Translations under genes and position numbers: made by a program
The notes under the pieces: model-generated
The model's input: only the letters and a program-made list of their open reading frames with translations
Told to the model about the DNA's origin: nothing
The model's database searches: none
Assembly (NCBI GenBank): GCA_965237725.1
Contig: OZ250151.1
Location: forward strand, 3,100,001-3,164,000
DNA from: G965237725 sp965237725
GTDB taxonomy: Bacteria > Pseudomonadota > Gammaproteobacteria > Arenicellales > Poriferihabitantaceae
Length of the DNA: 64,000 nucleotides
Direction: 5' to 3'
Shown here: positions 1 to 8,365 of the stretch, piece by piece
Position numbering within the stretch: the first letter of the stretch is position 1
Layout of the letters: the number at the start of each line of letters is the position of its first letter

Positions 1-835
1 AGTCTCCACGATTTTGCTTGTCCTTTGGCAGATTTGGGAAATAGGGCAGGCCTTCTCCCCGAGCCGGATCCGTCTTCTGAAATTCGTATCCACAAGTAAG
101 CACATGGTCGATAAATGTCGGCGGATCGCGCTCTGCCATACTGACAAATGAATTCAGCCAGGGGTGGCAGGAAAATACATGGTAAGGCTCGATAAAATTT
201 TCGATAGCCAGTTTCCAGTTTGCTTTTAAGTCAAACTCTAACGCTTCGCAAAAATTCAGCTCACTGAAATCATAGCCATCCAGTATGTCGGTGATAGGTT
301 TAATATAATCCACCAGATCCATTGCATTGCCATCCAGATTGACAAATACCCAGTCATGCCAGATATCACACCGAACATCAACCAGATCTGCTCGATGACA
401 GTCTGACCGATTAATATCATGTTTTTCGCCGCCATAGAAATGGGGTCGAGCTAATAATTTCCCTTCCAGGCTGTAACTCCAGGAGTGATTGGGGCAGACA
501 AATGATTTGCTCGCAGTTTTGGTTTCGTTGACCAACTTCGCCCCGCGGTGACGGCAGACATTGTGAAAGGCACGAACCTTTGAATCGTTATCTTTGACCA
601 GAACGATGGGGCGGCCGGCAATCTCCACCGGTAGCATGTCACCGGGATTTATAAGCTGGTGGGCGAATCCTGCAAAAACCCAGGTTTTTCTAAACACAGT
701 TTCCTGCTCAAACTTATGAAATTCCGGATTGGTATAGGCAGCATTGGGCAGGGCGGAGCCGTCTGCTGTTGGTTTGTTAAGGCGATCAACAAGGTTTTCA
801 TCGAAGAATTCAGATCGGTTAACTTGTTTATTCAT
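1..835 (-). CDS. Rieske [2Fe-2S] oxygenase alpha subunit, 3' end outside window
   Basis: The minus-strand reading frame is open from an ATG at 833-835 to the window edge, giving the first 278 residues of a ring-hydroxylating/demethylating oxygenase large subunit. The Rieske ligands are complete: C94-x-H96, then C114-x2-H117. Further on, the mononuclear iron site is visible as ENF-IEPYH followed by a second His four residues later, with Glu at the usual bridging position three before the first His. The family uses electrons from a reductase to hydroxylate or N-demethylate small substrates. Proteins of this type next to DgcA/StcD-like flavoproteins act on glycine betaine, proline betaine or carnitine, so a quaternary-amine demethylase is my inference; the substrate cannot be read from sequence. 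It diverges from the flavoprotein gene across a 124-bp gap. Confidence 0.9.
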   Translation of the reverse strand, partial: MNKQVNRSEFFDENLVDRLNKPTADGSALPNAAYTNPEFHKFEQETVFRKTWVFAGFAHQLINPGDMLPVEIAGRPIVLVKDNDSKVRAFHNVCRHRGAKLVNETKTASKSFVCPNHSWSYSLEGKLLARPHFYGGEKHDINRSDCHRADLVDVRCDIWHDWVFVNLDGNAMDLVDYIKPITDILDGYDFSELNFCEALEFDLKANWKLAIENFIEPYHVFSCHPWLNSFVSMAERDPPTFIDHVLTCGYEFQKTDPARGEGLPYFPNLPKDKQNRGD

Positions 836-881
836 GATGATGGAAGAAGTCGAATATGTGAAATAATCGAGAATAATTTAA

Positions 882-917
882 CTAATATGAAAATATAGTG
901 ATATATTTTCATATTAG
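882..917. promoter_or_regulatory. Perfect 15-bp-arm palindrome in divergent promoter
   Basis: Positions 882-896 (CTAATATGAAAATAT) are repeated exactly as the reverse complement at 903-917, with a 6-bp spacer. It lies inside the 836-959 gap between the divergent Rieske and flavoprotein genes, 43 bp before the flavoprotein ATG. Its place suggests an operator serving both promoters. The XRE-cupin regulator encoded at 2971 is the obvious candidate binder, but that is inference. There is no GC-rich stem or T-tract, so a terminator is unlikely. Confidence 0.6.
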
Positions 918-959
918 CAAGTAAAATAGATCAAACCAGCAAATTTATTTTCAAAACCC

Positions 960-2906
960 ATGTTTGAGAACTTATTACAACCCATTGCATTAGGGCCAAC
1001 GGAATTGCCAAATCGGGTATTCAATCCACCCCACGGCACCACCCTGGGTCACAATGGTGTGGTCACCGATGAACTCATTGCCTATCACCAGGCTCGGGCC
1101 AGGGGCGGGACTGGATTGATTATTCTCGAAGGTATGACTTTGCATCCGAGTTATGGTTATAAAGAATCATTTCTCTACGCTGGCAGTGACGACATTATTC
1201 CGGGAATGAAAAATCTGGGGAAGGCCTGTCGACAACTGGGCACCCCGGTTTTCGGCCAATTGTTTCATGCCGGTCGCGCGGTACGCCTCAGCCACGATGG
1301 GTCGAAACCATTGACTTATTCTGCTTCGGATATTCCAGATGAGCGATATCGAGTGGTTTCTGTTCCCATGCCTAACGACATGGTCTGGGAAATCATCGAG
1401 AGCTATGTGGATGCTGCCGGTCGGCTGTGCGATGCTGAACTCGATGGCGTCGAGATTCTTGCTAGCCTGGGCTACCTCATATCCCAGTTTTTAAATCCCT
1501 ATACCAATAATCGGGAAGATGAATTCGGTGGCAGTTTCGAAAATCGCATGCGCATGCTTCGGGAAATTATCAGTCGAACCAGACAAAAAATTGGCCACTC
1601 TAAAACCTTAGGGATACGGGTAACCCTGGATGAGAAAATCGAAAATGGACTGGCAGGGGAGGACATGATAAAAATTTGTCAGGCTCTGGAAAAAGATAAT
1701 CACCTTGATTATTTCAGTGTTATCTCGGGTTCAACTTCTACGCCTGCGGGGTGGATTCACGTTTTTCCGCCAATGGCTATCGCTAATGCTTTCGTGGCTG
1801 ACGATGCGGCGCGATTGAAAGAGGCGATATCCAAACCGGTTCTGGTTGCGGGGCGAATCAATCAACCGCAAATCGCCGAGGAAATTCTTGCTCTGGGAAA
1901 AGCAGACATGATCGGAATGGCCCGGGCTTTAATTACCGATCCCGAATTTGTTAACAAGTTTGCCAGTGGCCGTAGCGATGAAATTCGCGCCTGCATTGGC
2001 TGCAATCAGGCCTGCGTCGGCCATCGCCTCGCCCACCATGTGGTTTCCTGTATCCAGAATCCGGTGAGTGGTCGAGAAACTGAATTCAAACTCGATGAAA
2101 AGACACCAAATCCTCAAACCATAGTCATAGTGGGCGGAGGTCCGGCTGGAATGAAAGCAGCGGTGACGGCGAGCGAGAGGGGACATCGTGTTCATCTCTA
2201 CGAGCAGAGTAACAATTTGGGTGGACAGGTAAATCTTGCAGAGAAATTACCGGGTAGGGCGGAATTTGGTGGCGTTACAACAAATCTGATTAACGAACTG
2301 AAGTTCCACAGCATCGAGCCCAATCTGAATTGTGATATATCCAAAGAAATACTTGACCAAATCAACCCTGATTCAATAATTGTGGCCACAGGCGCACTTC
2401 CACGTTTACCCGATGTGGAAGTAAATGGCGTAGTTTTAATCGATTCCTGGGAGGCTATTTCTATGGAGGAGAAAATTGGACAACGGGTGGTCATTGCGGA
2501 TTGGGCCTGTGACTGGTCCGGACTGGGGCTGGCCCATCAGTTAGCCAGCCAGGGTCACCATGTGCGTCTGATGAGTGGCGGCAGCGTTGCCGGAGAATCC
2601 ATTCAGGGAATCGTTCGTGATCAATGGATTGGAGACCTGCATAAGCTGGAGGTTGAAATGGTGCCGTTCGCTCGATTTTACGGCGCTGAGGGCGGAACCG
2701 CATTTTTTCAACATATGACCAGCGGTGAACCGATAATTTGTGAAGATGTTGATACCATCGTAAGTTGTTATGCGCCACGATCGAATAACCAATTTGACTG
2801 GCTGTCAGAAACTGATGCCCAGGTGCATACCATTGGCGATGCCATATCACCTCGAACGGTAGAAGAAGCAGTACTGGAAGGGTTTAAAACTGCCTGGTCG
2901 ATTTAA
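960..2906 (+). CDS. FMN/4Fe-4S/FAD oxidoreductase, DgcA/StcD/dienoyl-CoA reductase type
   Basis: 648 aa. Residues 1 to about 345 form an old-yellow-enzyme-type TIM barrel (LPNRVFNPPHGT near the start, then NREDEFGGSFENRMR). Next come four Cys spaced C-x2-C-x3-C-x11-C (CIGCNQAC...SC), typical of the 4Fe-4S site in trimethylamine dehydrogenase and 2,4-dienoyl-CoA reductase relatives. The C-terminal part starts with the dinucleotide-binding motif IVIVGGGPAGM. In osmolyte pathways such proteins (DgcA, StcD) demethylate dimethylglycine or N-methylproline after a Rieske enzyme has removed the first methyl group, and a Rieske gene is the divergent neighbour. A dienoyl-CoA reductase role is the main alternative; no fatty-acid genes are nearby. 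Confidence 0.85.
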   Translation: MFENLLQPIALGPTELPNRVFNPPHGTTLGHNGVVTDELIAYHQARARGGTGLIILEGMTLHPSYGYKESFLYAGSDDIIPGMKNLGKACRQLGTPVFGQLFHAGRAVRLSHDGSKPLTYSASDIPDERYRVVSVPMPNDMVWEIIESYVDAAGRLCDAELDGVEILASLGYLISQFLNPYTNNREDEFGGSFENRMRMLREIISRTRQKIGHSKTLGIRVTLDEKIENGLAGEDMIKICQALEKDNHLDYFSVISGSTSTPAGWIHVFPPMAIANAFVADDAARLKEAISKPVLVAGRINQPQIAEEILALGKADMIGMARALITDPEFVNKFASGRSDEIRACIGCNQACVGHRLAHHVVSCIQNPVSGRETEFKLDEKTPNPQTIVIVGGGPAGMKAAVTASERGHRVHLYEQSNNLGGQVNLAEKLPGRAEFGGVTTNLINELKFHSIEPNLNCDISKEILDQINPDSIIVATGALPRLPDVEVNGVVLIDSWEAISMEEKIGQRVVIADWACDWSGLGLAHQLASQGHHVRLMSGGSVAGESIQGIVRDQWIGDLHKLEVEMVPFARFYGAEGGTAFFQHMTSGEPIICEDVDTIVSCYAPRSNNQFDWLSETDAQVHTIGDAISPRTVEEAVLEGFKTAWSI

Positions 2907-2970
2907 GGAATAGTTAGGTGAATCATTATTTCTATGAATCTTTTCTCAATATGCGCCACTAAAAAGGTTT

Positions 2971-3588
2971 ATGAATCCACCTAAAACAGACAAGGATCAA
3001 CTCGCAAATCTTGGGGGTGAAATTCGACAACTTCGAAAAGTTCGTAACATTACTCTCGAAGCGCTGGCCGAGGCCACTGGAAAATCAGTGGGTTTTCTGA
3101 GTCAGGTGGAGCGCAATATTACCAAACCATCTGTAGCAGCATTGCAGGATATTTCCGAAGCATTAGATATTCATATTGGATGGTTCTTTCAATCTGAAGA
3201 AATAGAACAAACTCAAAGCGAAAAACAATATATTGTTCGTAAGTCCAATCGCCGACGACTTTCTTATTCGACTATTTCCAATACTGACTATCTTGGATTG
3301 CAAGACCATTTATTATCAGCCAATCTTAATGGTGAACTGGCTCTGGGAATTTCCAGATACGAACCCGGAGCGTCTACCGGAGATGATAGTTATGCCCATC
3401 ATGGGGAAGAAGCCGGGATAGTTTTATCTGGTCAGCTGGAACTCACTATTGAAGATGAAGTATATATTCTTGAAGAAGGTGACAGTTTTTCCTTTAAAAG
3501 TGAACTAAACCATCGTTTTGCAAATTTATCGAAGACCGTGGACACGATTGTTGTCTGGTCAAATACACCAATAACTCTAAGAATGTAA
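2971..3588 (+). CDS. XRE-family regulator with C-terminal cupin
   Basis: 205 aa. Residues about 15-70 form an XRE/Cro-type helix-turn-helix (IRQLRKVRNITLEALAEATG, then SVGFLSQVERN). Residues about 125-200 form a cupin fold (HHGEEAGIVLSGQLELTIEDE..LEEGDSFSF) that would sense a small molecule. This two-domain layout (PuuR/SutR type) usually controls adjacent catabolic genes. It sits 64 bp after the flavoprotein gene and 14 bp before the DddP-like gene, so it is probably cotranscribed with both and controls them. The palindrome at 882-917 is a plausible target. Confidence 0.88.
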   Translation: MNPPKTDKDQLANLGGEIRQLRKVRNITLEALAEATGKSVGFLSQVERNITKPSVAALQDISEALDIHIGWFFQSEEIEQTQSEKQYIVRKSNRRRLSYSTISNTDYLGLQDHLLSANLNGELALGISRYEPGASTGDDSYAHHGEEAGIVLSGQLELTIEDEVYILEEGDSFSFKSELNHRFANLSKTVDTIVVWSNTPITLRM

Positions 3589-3602
3589 AAGCAAATTTAA
3601 AT

Positions 3603-4835
3603 ATGAACAAAAATTCCCCAGATTACCTGGTGACCAACGATAATTGGAGCGAGCTTTCCCAGTTCAGGGAAATGCCGGTTATCGATCATCAAAGATTGAA
3701 TCAATATCGTCTGGAACGAATAAAGCAGTCATTGCGAAAACAGGATGCGGCGATGTGTGTGCTGGTCAATCCCATAAGCCTGCGCTATGCGGCGGATTAT
3801 CGAAACTACGCATTGTTTCAATCCCACATTCCGACTACTTATCTTTTTGTACCGGTTGATGGTCCTGTGGTGATACATGGTATTTATGATCCTGAACCGA
3901 CAATTAAGGATATACGCGTTAATCGCTCAATTTGTTATTTTGATGGCGGCCCAAAGCTTGCTGATAGTGCAACCCTCCTGGCGGATGACATCGTAAATTA
4001 TCTCAGTGAGATTGGTACCGACAACCGCAGAGTGGCGGTGGAGTATGTAAACCCGAGCATTACCCAGGCCCTGGAGAAACGTGGTCTCGAAGTAATTGAC
4101 GGTGTGCTGGTGTCTGAGGACGCAAGGGTGATTAAGAGCGCGGATGAAATCCAGTGCATGAAATGGTCCATCGCGGTGGCCGAGCATGGCATTGATATGA
4201 TGAAAAAGTCGATAAAGCCTGGCGTCAGCGAGGTGCAGCTGTGGGCTCTGGTGAACTACACCAACTTCGCCAATGACGGCGACTGGCACGATGGCAGAAT
4301 GCTGGCATCCGGGCCGCGAATTAATCCCTGGTGTCAGGAAGCATCACTTCGCAAAGTGGAATCCGGAGACCTGGTGGGCCTCGATACCGACATGGTTGGG
4401 CCATTGGGGTATTGTGCAGATATCTCGCGCACCTTCCACTGCGGTCCGGCAAAGCCGAGCAAGCGTCAAAAGCAACTCTATACTTTGGCGATGGAGCAGG
4501 TTGAATACAATATGAACCTGGTTCGACCAGGAATCAGTTTCAGCGAATATCAGCGGCAATCATATGACGTGCCAGAGGAATATCATCAAAATGCCTATAG
4601 CTGCATTATCCATGGTGTGGGCATGTGCGACGAATATCCACGGATAACACCTATATTCCGCGGACCCAATTGTTATGATGGAGAAATCGAAGCGGGCATG
4701 GTTCTATGCATCGAAAGTTATATGGGGGCGGTTAGAGAATCCAATGGGGTCAAGCTCGAACAGCAAGTGCTGGTTACAGATGATGGATATGAGTTGTTGA
4801 CCACATCCCCTTATGATGAAAACTTATTAGATTAA
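3603..4835 (+). CDS. dddP: M24-family metalloenzyme with DMSP-lyase DddP residue pattern
   Basis: 410 aa creatinase/aminopeptidase-P-fold protein. The metal ligands are D261, D263, D273, H337, E371 and E386. The residues described for DddP from Roseovarius (as I recall them: D295, D297, D307, Y366, H371, D377, E406, E421) fall here at D261, D263, D273, Y332, H337, D343, E371 and E386: a constant offset of 34 up to D343, and 35 for the last two. D343 takes the place of the second His that peptidases carry in this motif (HGVGMCDEYP), which is the DddP hallmark. DddP cleaves dimethylsulfoniopropionate to acrylate and DMS. The neighbouring genes fit methylated-osmolyte use. A related non-lyase M24 enzyme remains possible. 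Confidence 0.68.
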   Translation: MNKNSPDYLVTNDNWSELSQFREMPVIDHQRLNQYRLERIKQSLRKQDAAMCVLVNPISLRYAADYRNYALFQSHIPTTYLFVPVDGPVVIHGIYDPEPTIKDIRVNRSICYFDGGPKLADSATLLADDIVNYLSEIGTDNRRVAVEYVNPSITQALEKRGLEVIDGVLVSEDARVIKSADEIQCMKWSIAVAEHGIDMMKKSIKPGVSEVQLWALVNYTNFANDGDWHDGRMLASGPRINPWCQEASLRKVESGDLVGLDTDMVGPLGYCADISRTFHCGPAKPSKRQKQLYTLAMEQVEYNMNLVRPGISFSEYQRQSYDVPEEYHQNAYSCIIHGVGMCDEYPRITPIFRGPNCYDGEIEAGMVLCIESYMGAVRESNGVKLEQQVLVTDDGYELLTTSPYDENLLD

Positions 4836-4996
4836 CTATTAGCAGATTCCATTCAGTAATTAAGAACAGCGCGCCTTAATTCTGAAAGATATTCAGAACG
4901 TTGCTGATTTATATAATCTGTGTGGTGGTCGACGACAGTCCTGGTTTTTATCGAGCCTCCAGTTGCCACAAACCCCTATGTATTTACAGTTGAGTG

Positions 4997-5461
4997 CTAA
5001 TTCATCACTTGGCAAGACACGTCAATTATAAACTCACAACTTGTCTCATCGCTTTGGAAACTGACTCGAATTTGTTCGCCAGTGGTTGGGCAAGCGCCAG
5101 TTGTAACTTGAGTTATATTAAAATTGAATGAACTGCCAGGGTTCAGCGGATCCGGGATAACTGTTCCGCCAGTTGCAAAGCCAACCATTCCTGTTACTGC
5201 ACCGATCCCGCCCGTTGTATTGGTAAGAGCAGATGAACCCGTATTGGTTACAAGATAATCTAGCGAGCCATTGAATATTCCATTAGTAGTAACAACAGAT
5301 TGTTGCCCGGTAATGGAACAGGAAAATGGAGATATCTGGGCATGAGCCGGAAGCATAACGCTTTCGACTACAGGCTTTACCCAGGTTTTTGGTAGTCCGA
5401 ATCCGGCTATAGCACCCAGGCCGGTGGAACTGATTAGCTTTCTTCGAATTTTATCTTGCAC
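4997..5461 (-). CDS. Small exported protein with RR...LPAHAQ leader (paralogue of 41639)
   Basis: 154 aa from a GTG at 5459-5461, which has a GGGGG Shine-Dalgarno-like run 8 bases upstream; a TTG at 5506 is the longer alternative. The leader reads RRKL, a short hydrophobic stretch, then LPKTWVKPVVESVMLPAHAQ. AHA|Q looks like a signal peptidase I site and the paired Arg suggest a Tat-like start, but the h-region is broken by the W-KPVV motif. The remaining ~110 residues are Ser/Thr/Gly-rich and beta-like with four Cys, compatible with a small extracellular beta-domain. Function unknown. The protein at 41639 has the same leader with a different body. Confidence 0.7.
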   Translation of the reverse strand: MQDKIRRKLISSTGLGAIAGFGLPKTWVKPVVESVMLPAHAQISPFSCSITGQQSVVTTNGIFNGSLDYLVTNTGSSALTNTTGGIGAVTGMVGFATGGTVIPDPLNPGSSFNFNITQVTTGACPTTGEQIRVSFQSDETSCEFIIDVSCQVMN

Positions 5462-5687
5462 AATAACCCCCAGAACATTAAAAATGAGTGGAATTAGTAA
5501 AGTCAATTAAAGATTTCAACACCCTTATCGATTTACATTGGAATAACCGGTCCCACTATACAGTAAATTTGTAAACCGAAAAACACATACTATATAGTTC
5601 GTCAGTCCACTCCAAAACCTCTCATAAACCGATGGTATAACCACCCTTTCATTGAACTGAGCGATATTCGTGAACACGCTAAGACCT

Positions 5688-8165
5688 TTATTCTAATTTG
5701 TTTATTCTCTGGTCGTGAATGTTTTGCAAATATTTTTTAATATCTGGATATCTGCTGACAATTTCCACCATAGCTTTTCGGGTAACGCGAAGTAGTTTGC
5801 ATGGGGTGATTGCAACAATTGTCGCGCTTCGACGATGGGCGCCAGACTGATCTTCAAGCAAGGATGATTCTCCTATGATTTCTCCATCATGGAATTTCGC
5901 TAATTCCTGCGCTTCTCCCTGTTCGTTCTGCTTAAGTACAGATAAATCGCCATGAATGATGACGTAAAAATTATCCCCACGCTCAGATTCGCCCACTACG
6001 GTGTCGCCCGCTAAAAACGTAACCGCCGTTGCATTGTTCTCAACAAAATTCAAATCTTCATTGCTCAACGCCTCAAATAACGCCACTTCATCCAGTAAAT
6101 CAGAAACCGATTCATCTGTACTTGGATGAATTGCCCAGGCACTGCGGATACCTGAAATTTCCTGTTCTACCATTCGTTTGATAATGTTATAACCTTTTGC
6201 GCTCAGGTCTCCATGGTTATGCTGTTCCATTACATGATTCCAGCCTCGATTTACCATAGATCGGTGGGCAGTGTTTTCGATATGGTGTTTGTAAAATACA
6301 GAAAATTCACGCTTAGCGAGCTTTAGCTCGTGTCGATAGTATTTACTTCGTGCTCTATAGTTATTTATTAATTCATCCCTGGCAGACACCGAAAGGTCAT
6401 CTTGTTTTTCCAACATAGAAATGATGTTGTTACTTATTATGACTTTTGAGAGATGACGCTCGATTTGCTGCACCAACCGTAAAAATTGATATCTGGATAA
6501 AATCTTGGACAGCCACAACTTTTCCCTGGCGTAGCGAAGCAGATAATTTTCGAGTTGGACAAACAGGCTTGTTTTCGAACTGTCGCGCAGTGCATTATGT
6601 TCGTTTTTACCTTTTCGCAAAGCTTCCTGCATGTTTTCTAGAGCGTCATTCATCCTTAGATAAATATACTGACTAATGACTTCTGATTCGTATAACAATT
6701 TTAATACCGAACTTTCGGTTTGATAGGCTCGAAAAATCGCGATGTACTCATCGTCCTCATGGTTTTCACTGCCTTCGTCATAAAGTCCGATTGCGAAGGC
6801 AAATCGTATTCGGGTTAACAGGTGTTTGGTTGTTTTTTTTGGCAGCAGTGAATATTCGCGAAGTTCAGATAACCAGGACGCAGATTTTTTCCTTGCGGTT
6901 ATCAGTGAATTTCTGAGTTCCAACTCTTCACCCTCGGTCAGTTTGTTCAGGCCCAGCCGTTCCATTAACGGCCTGATTGTCGGTGCGCTTACCAATAGCG
7001 TAAACAGCACAACGCCAATGGTAAGGTCAAATAAAAACTGTTTCTCGGGCAGTTCATCGGGAATTGAAAGCACAACGGCGATTGCCAGCCCGCCCTTTAA
7101 GCCGCCCCACCACATAATGTGCCGCTCCGCCATACTAATTCGGGGTATATGAAATAATTTTGTCGCCATGGGAACGATGCTGTAAACAGAAAATGCCCTT
7201 GCGATGAGGATTAGACCCACAACCAGCAATACCGCCCAAAGTATCGAGATAATACTTTCGAGATTCATTGTCAGACCAACCAGGAGAAACAAAAGGGAAT
7301 TACAGGACAGCGCAATGACCTCCCAGCTACTGTGGATAGCGTGGGTCGCATCCTGGCGGAATCTGACGGTGCTAAACCGTTTTAGGGCAATTGCAGATCC
7401 AACCACAGCCATTACCCCTGATACGTGTAATGCATGCTCAGCGAGTACAAAACTTGCGTAGGCAATGACAATGGATGTAGTGAGTATCACTGGCAACTCG
7501 CTTTTCATCCGATATAACACTTCACATACCGCAAACCCCAGCAAACTCCCAACTATTACACCGCCAACAAAAACCCTTATGAATTCCCCAAAAATACCAA
7601 TTGAGTCGGACCATCCAATTCCGCTACCTTCTACAGCTAATCCCAATAAAATTGTGAACGCGACAATGGCTGTAGCATCATTTAACAGCGATTCGCCTTC
7701 AACCAGGACGTTCAAGCGGTTTGGAGCGCCCAGTTCCTTGAACAGGGCCACCACAGCAACTGGGTCGGTTGCGCTAATTAGTGCGCCAAACACCAATGCA
7801 ACAATAAGTTGCACATCAAGAATCCACCACACTCCAAGTCCAACGAATATTGTTGATAACAGCATTGCAGGTACCGCTAGCATCAAAATGGGTGGTAAGT
7901 CTCTGTGCAGTTGTCGCGTGTCAATGCTAAACCCCGACTCAAAAATTAGCGCTGGCAGAAATACAAAAAGCATGATCTCGGGGCCGAGCTGAAATTCGGC
8001 TAATGGTTTAAGAGGGGACCAGCTCTCGGCTATTTTGCCAAGGATCATCCCGACAATGACCAATAATATGGTGTGGGGGATATTAAGTTTCCGAGAAATG
8101 CCCGTCATCAGCATCGCGATTCCAAGTAGAACGACGAGCACCAGAACGAGTTCGTCAGTAGCCAT
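5688..8165 (-). CDS. CPA1 Na+/H+ antiporter with C-terminal cNMP-binding domain
   Basis: 825 aa. Residues 1 to about 400 are a CPA1 (NhaP/NHE) transporter with about 12 membrane segments, including the ISATDPVAVVALFKELG and EGESLLNDATAIV motifs that carry the ion-binding Asp residues. A long charged, helical cytoplasmic region (about 410-680) follows. Residues about 690-810 form a cyclic-nucleotide-binding/CAP_ED domain (FLAGDTVVGESERGDNFYVI, then GEIIGESSLLED). This layout resembles plant SOS1-type exchangers; the tail should gate transport in response to a nucleotide or to intramolecular contacts. Expected role: sodium and pH homeostasis at the inner membrane. It is a monocistronic gene between an LPAHAQ-leader gene and the RND pair. 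Confidence 0.92.
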   Translation of the reverse strand: MATDELVLVLVVLLGIAMLMTGISRKLNIPHTILLVIVGMILGKIAESWSPLKPLAEFQLGPEIMLFVFLPALIFESGFSIDTRQLHRDLPPILMLAVPAMLLSTIFVGLGVWWILDVQLIVALVFGALISATDPVAVVALFKELGAPNRLNVLVEGESLLNDATAIVAFTILLGLAVEGSGIGWSDSIGIFGEFIRVFVGGVIVGSLLGFAVCEVLYRMKSELPVILTTSIVIAYASFVLAEHALHVSGVMAVVGSAIALKRFSTVRFRQDATHAIHSSWEVIALSCNSLLFLLVGLTMNLESIISILWAVLLVVGLILIARAFSVYSIVPMATKLFHIPRISMAERHIMWWGGLKGGLAIAVVLSIPDELPEKQFLFDLTIGVVLFTLLVSAPTIRPLMERLGLNKLTEGEELELRNSLITARKKSASWLSELREYSLLPKKTTKHLLTRIRFAFAIGLYDEGSENHEDDEYIAIFRAYQTESSVLKLLYESEVISQYIYLRMNDALENMQEALRKGKNEHNALRDSSKTSLFVQLENYLLRYAREKLWLSKILSRYQFLRLVQQIERHLSKVIISNNIISMLEKQDDLSVSARDELINNYRARSKYYRHELKLAKREFSVFYKHHIENTAHRSMVNRGWNHVMEQHNHGDLSAKGYNIIKRMVEQEISGIRSAWAIHPSTDESVSDLLDEVALFEALSNEDLNFVENNATAVTFLAGDTVVGESERGDNFYVIIHGDLSVLKQNEQGEAQELAKFHDGEIIGESSLLEDQSGAHRRSATIVAITPCKLLRVTRKAMVEIVSRYPDIKKYLQNIHDQRINKLE

Positions 8166-8365
8166 TTTGTCTAGACTTGGTCATGCACATGGGTATCCGG
8201 GTATGGCGATCTTGATCATTAATCTATTCTCCTAGACAATTAGATCGCGGGCAAGTAAATAGGATAAGTAATAATTACCAAATTCCGCGAAATTACGACA
8301 AAATTCAATGGGTGTTGGGTGGCGGTACTACTCCCCGCCCTAAAAACCTATGGTTCAAAAAATTC

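Noticed and set aside
659..898. 79-aa plus-strand frame at the left end
   Set aside because: Antisense to the N-terminal coding region of the Rieske gene and overlapping the palindrome; no family match.
4880..4898. TTCTGAA/TTCAGAA hairpin after the DddP-like gene
   Set aside because: Only 7 AT-rich base pairs without a T-tract; not convincing as a terminator.
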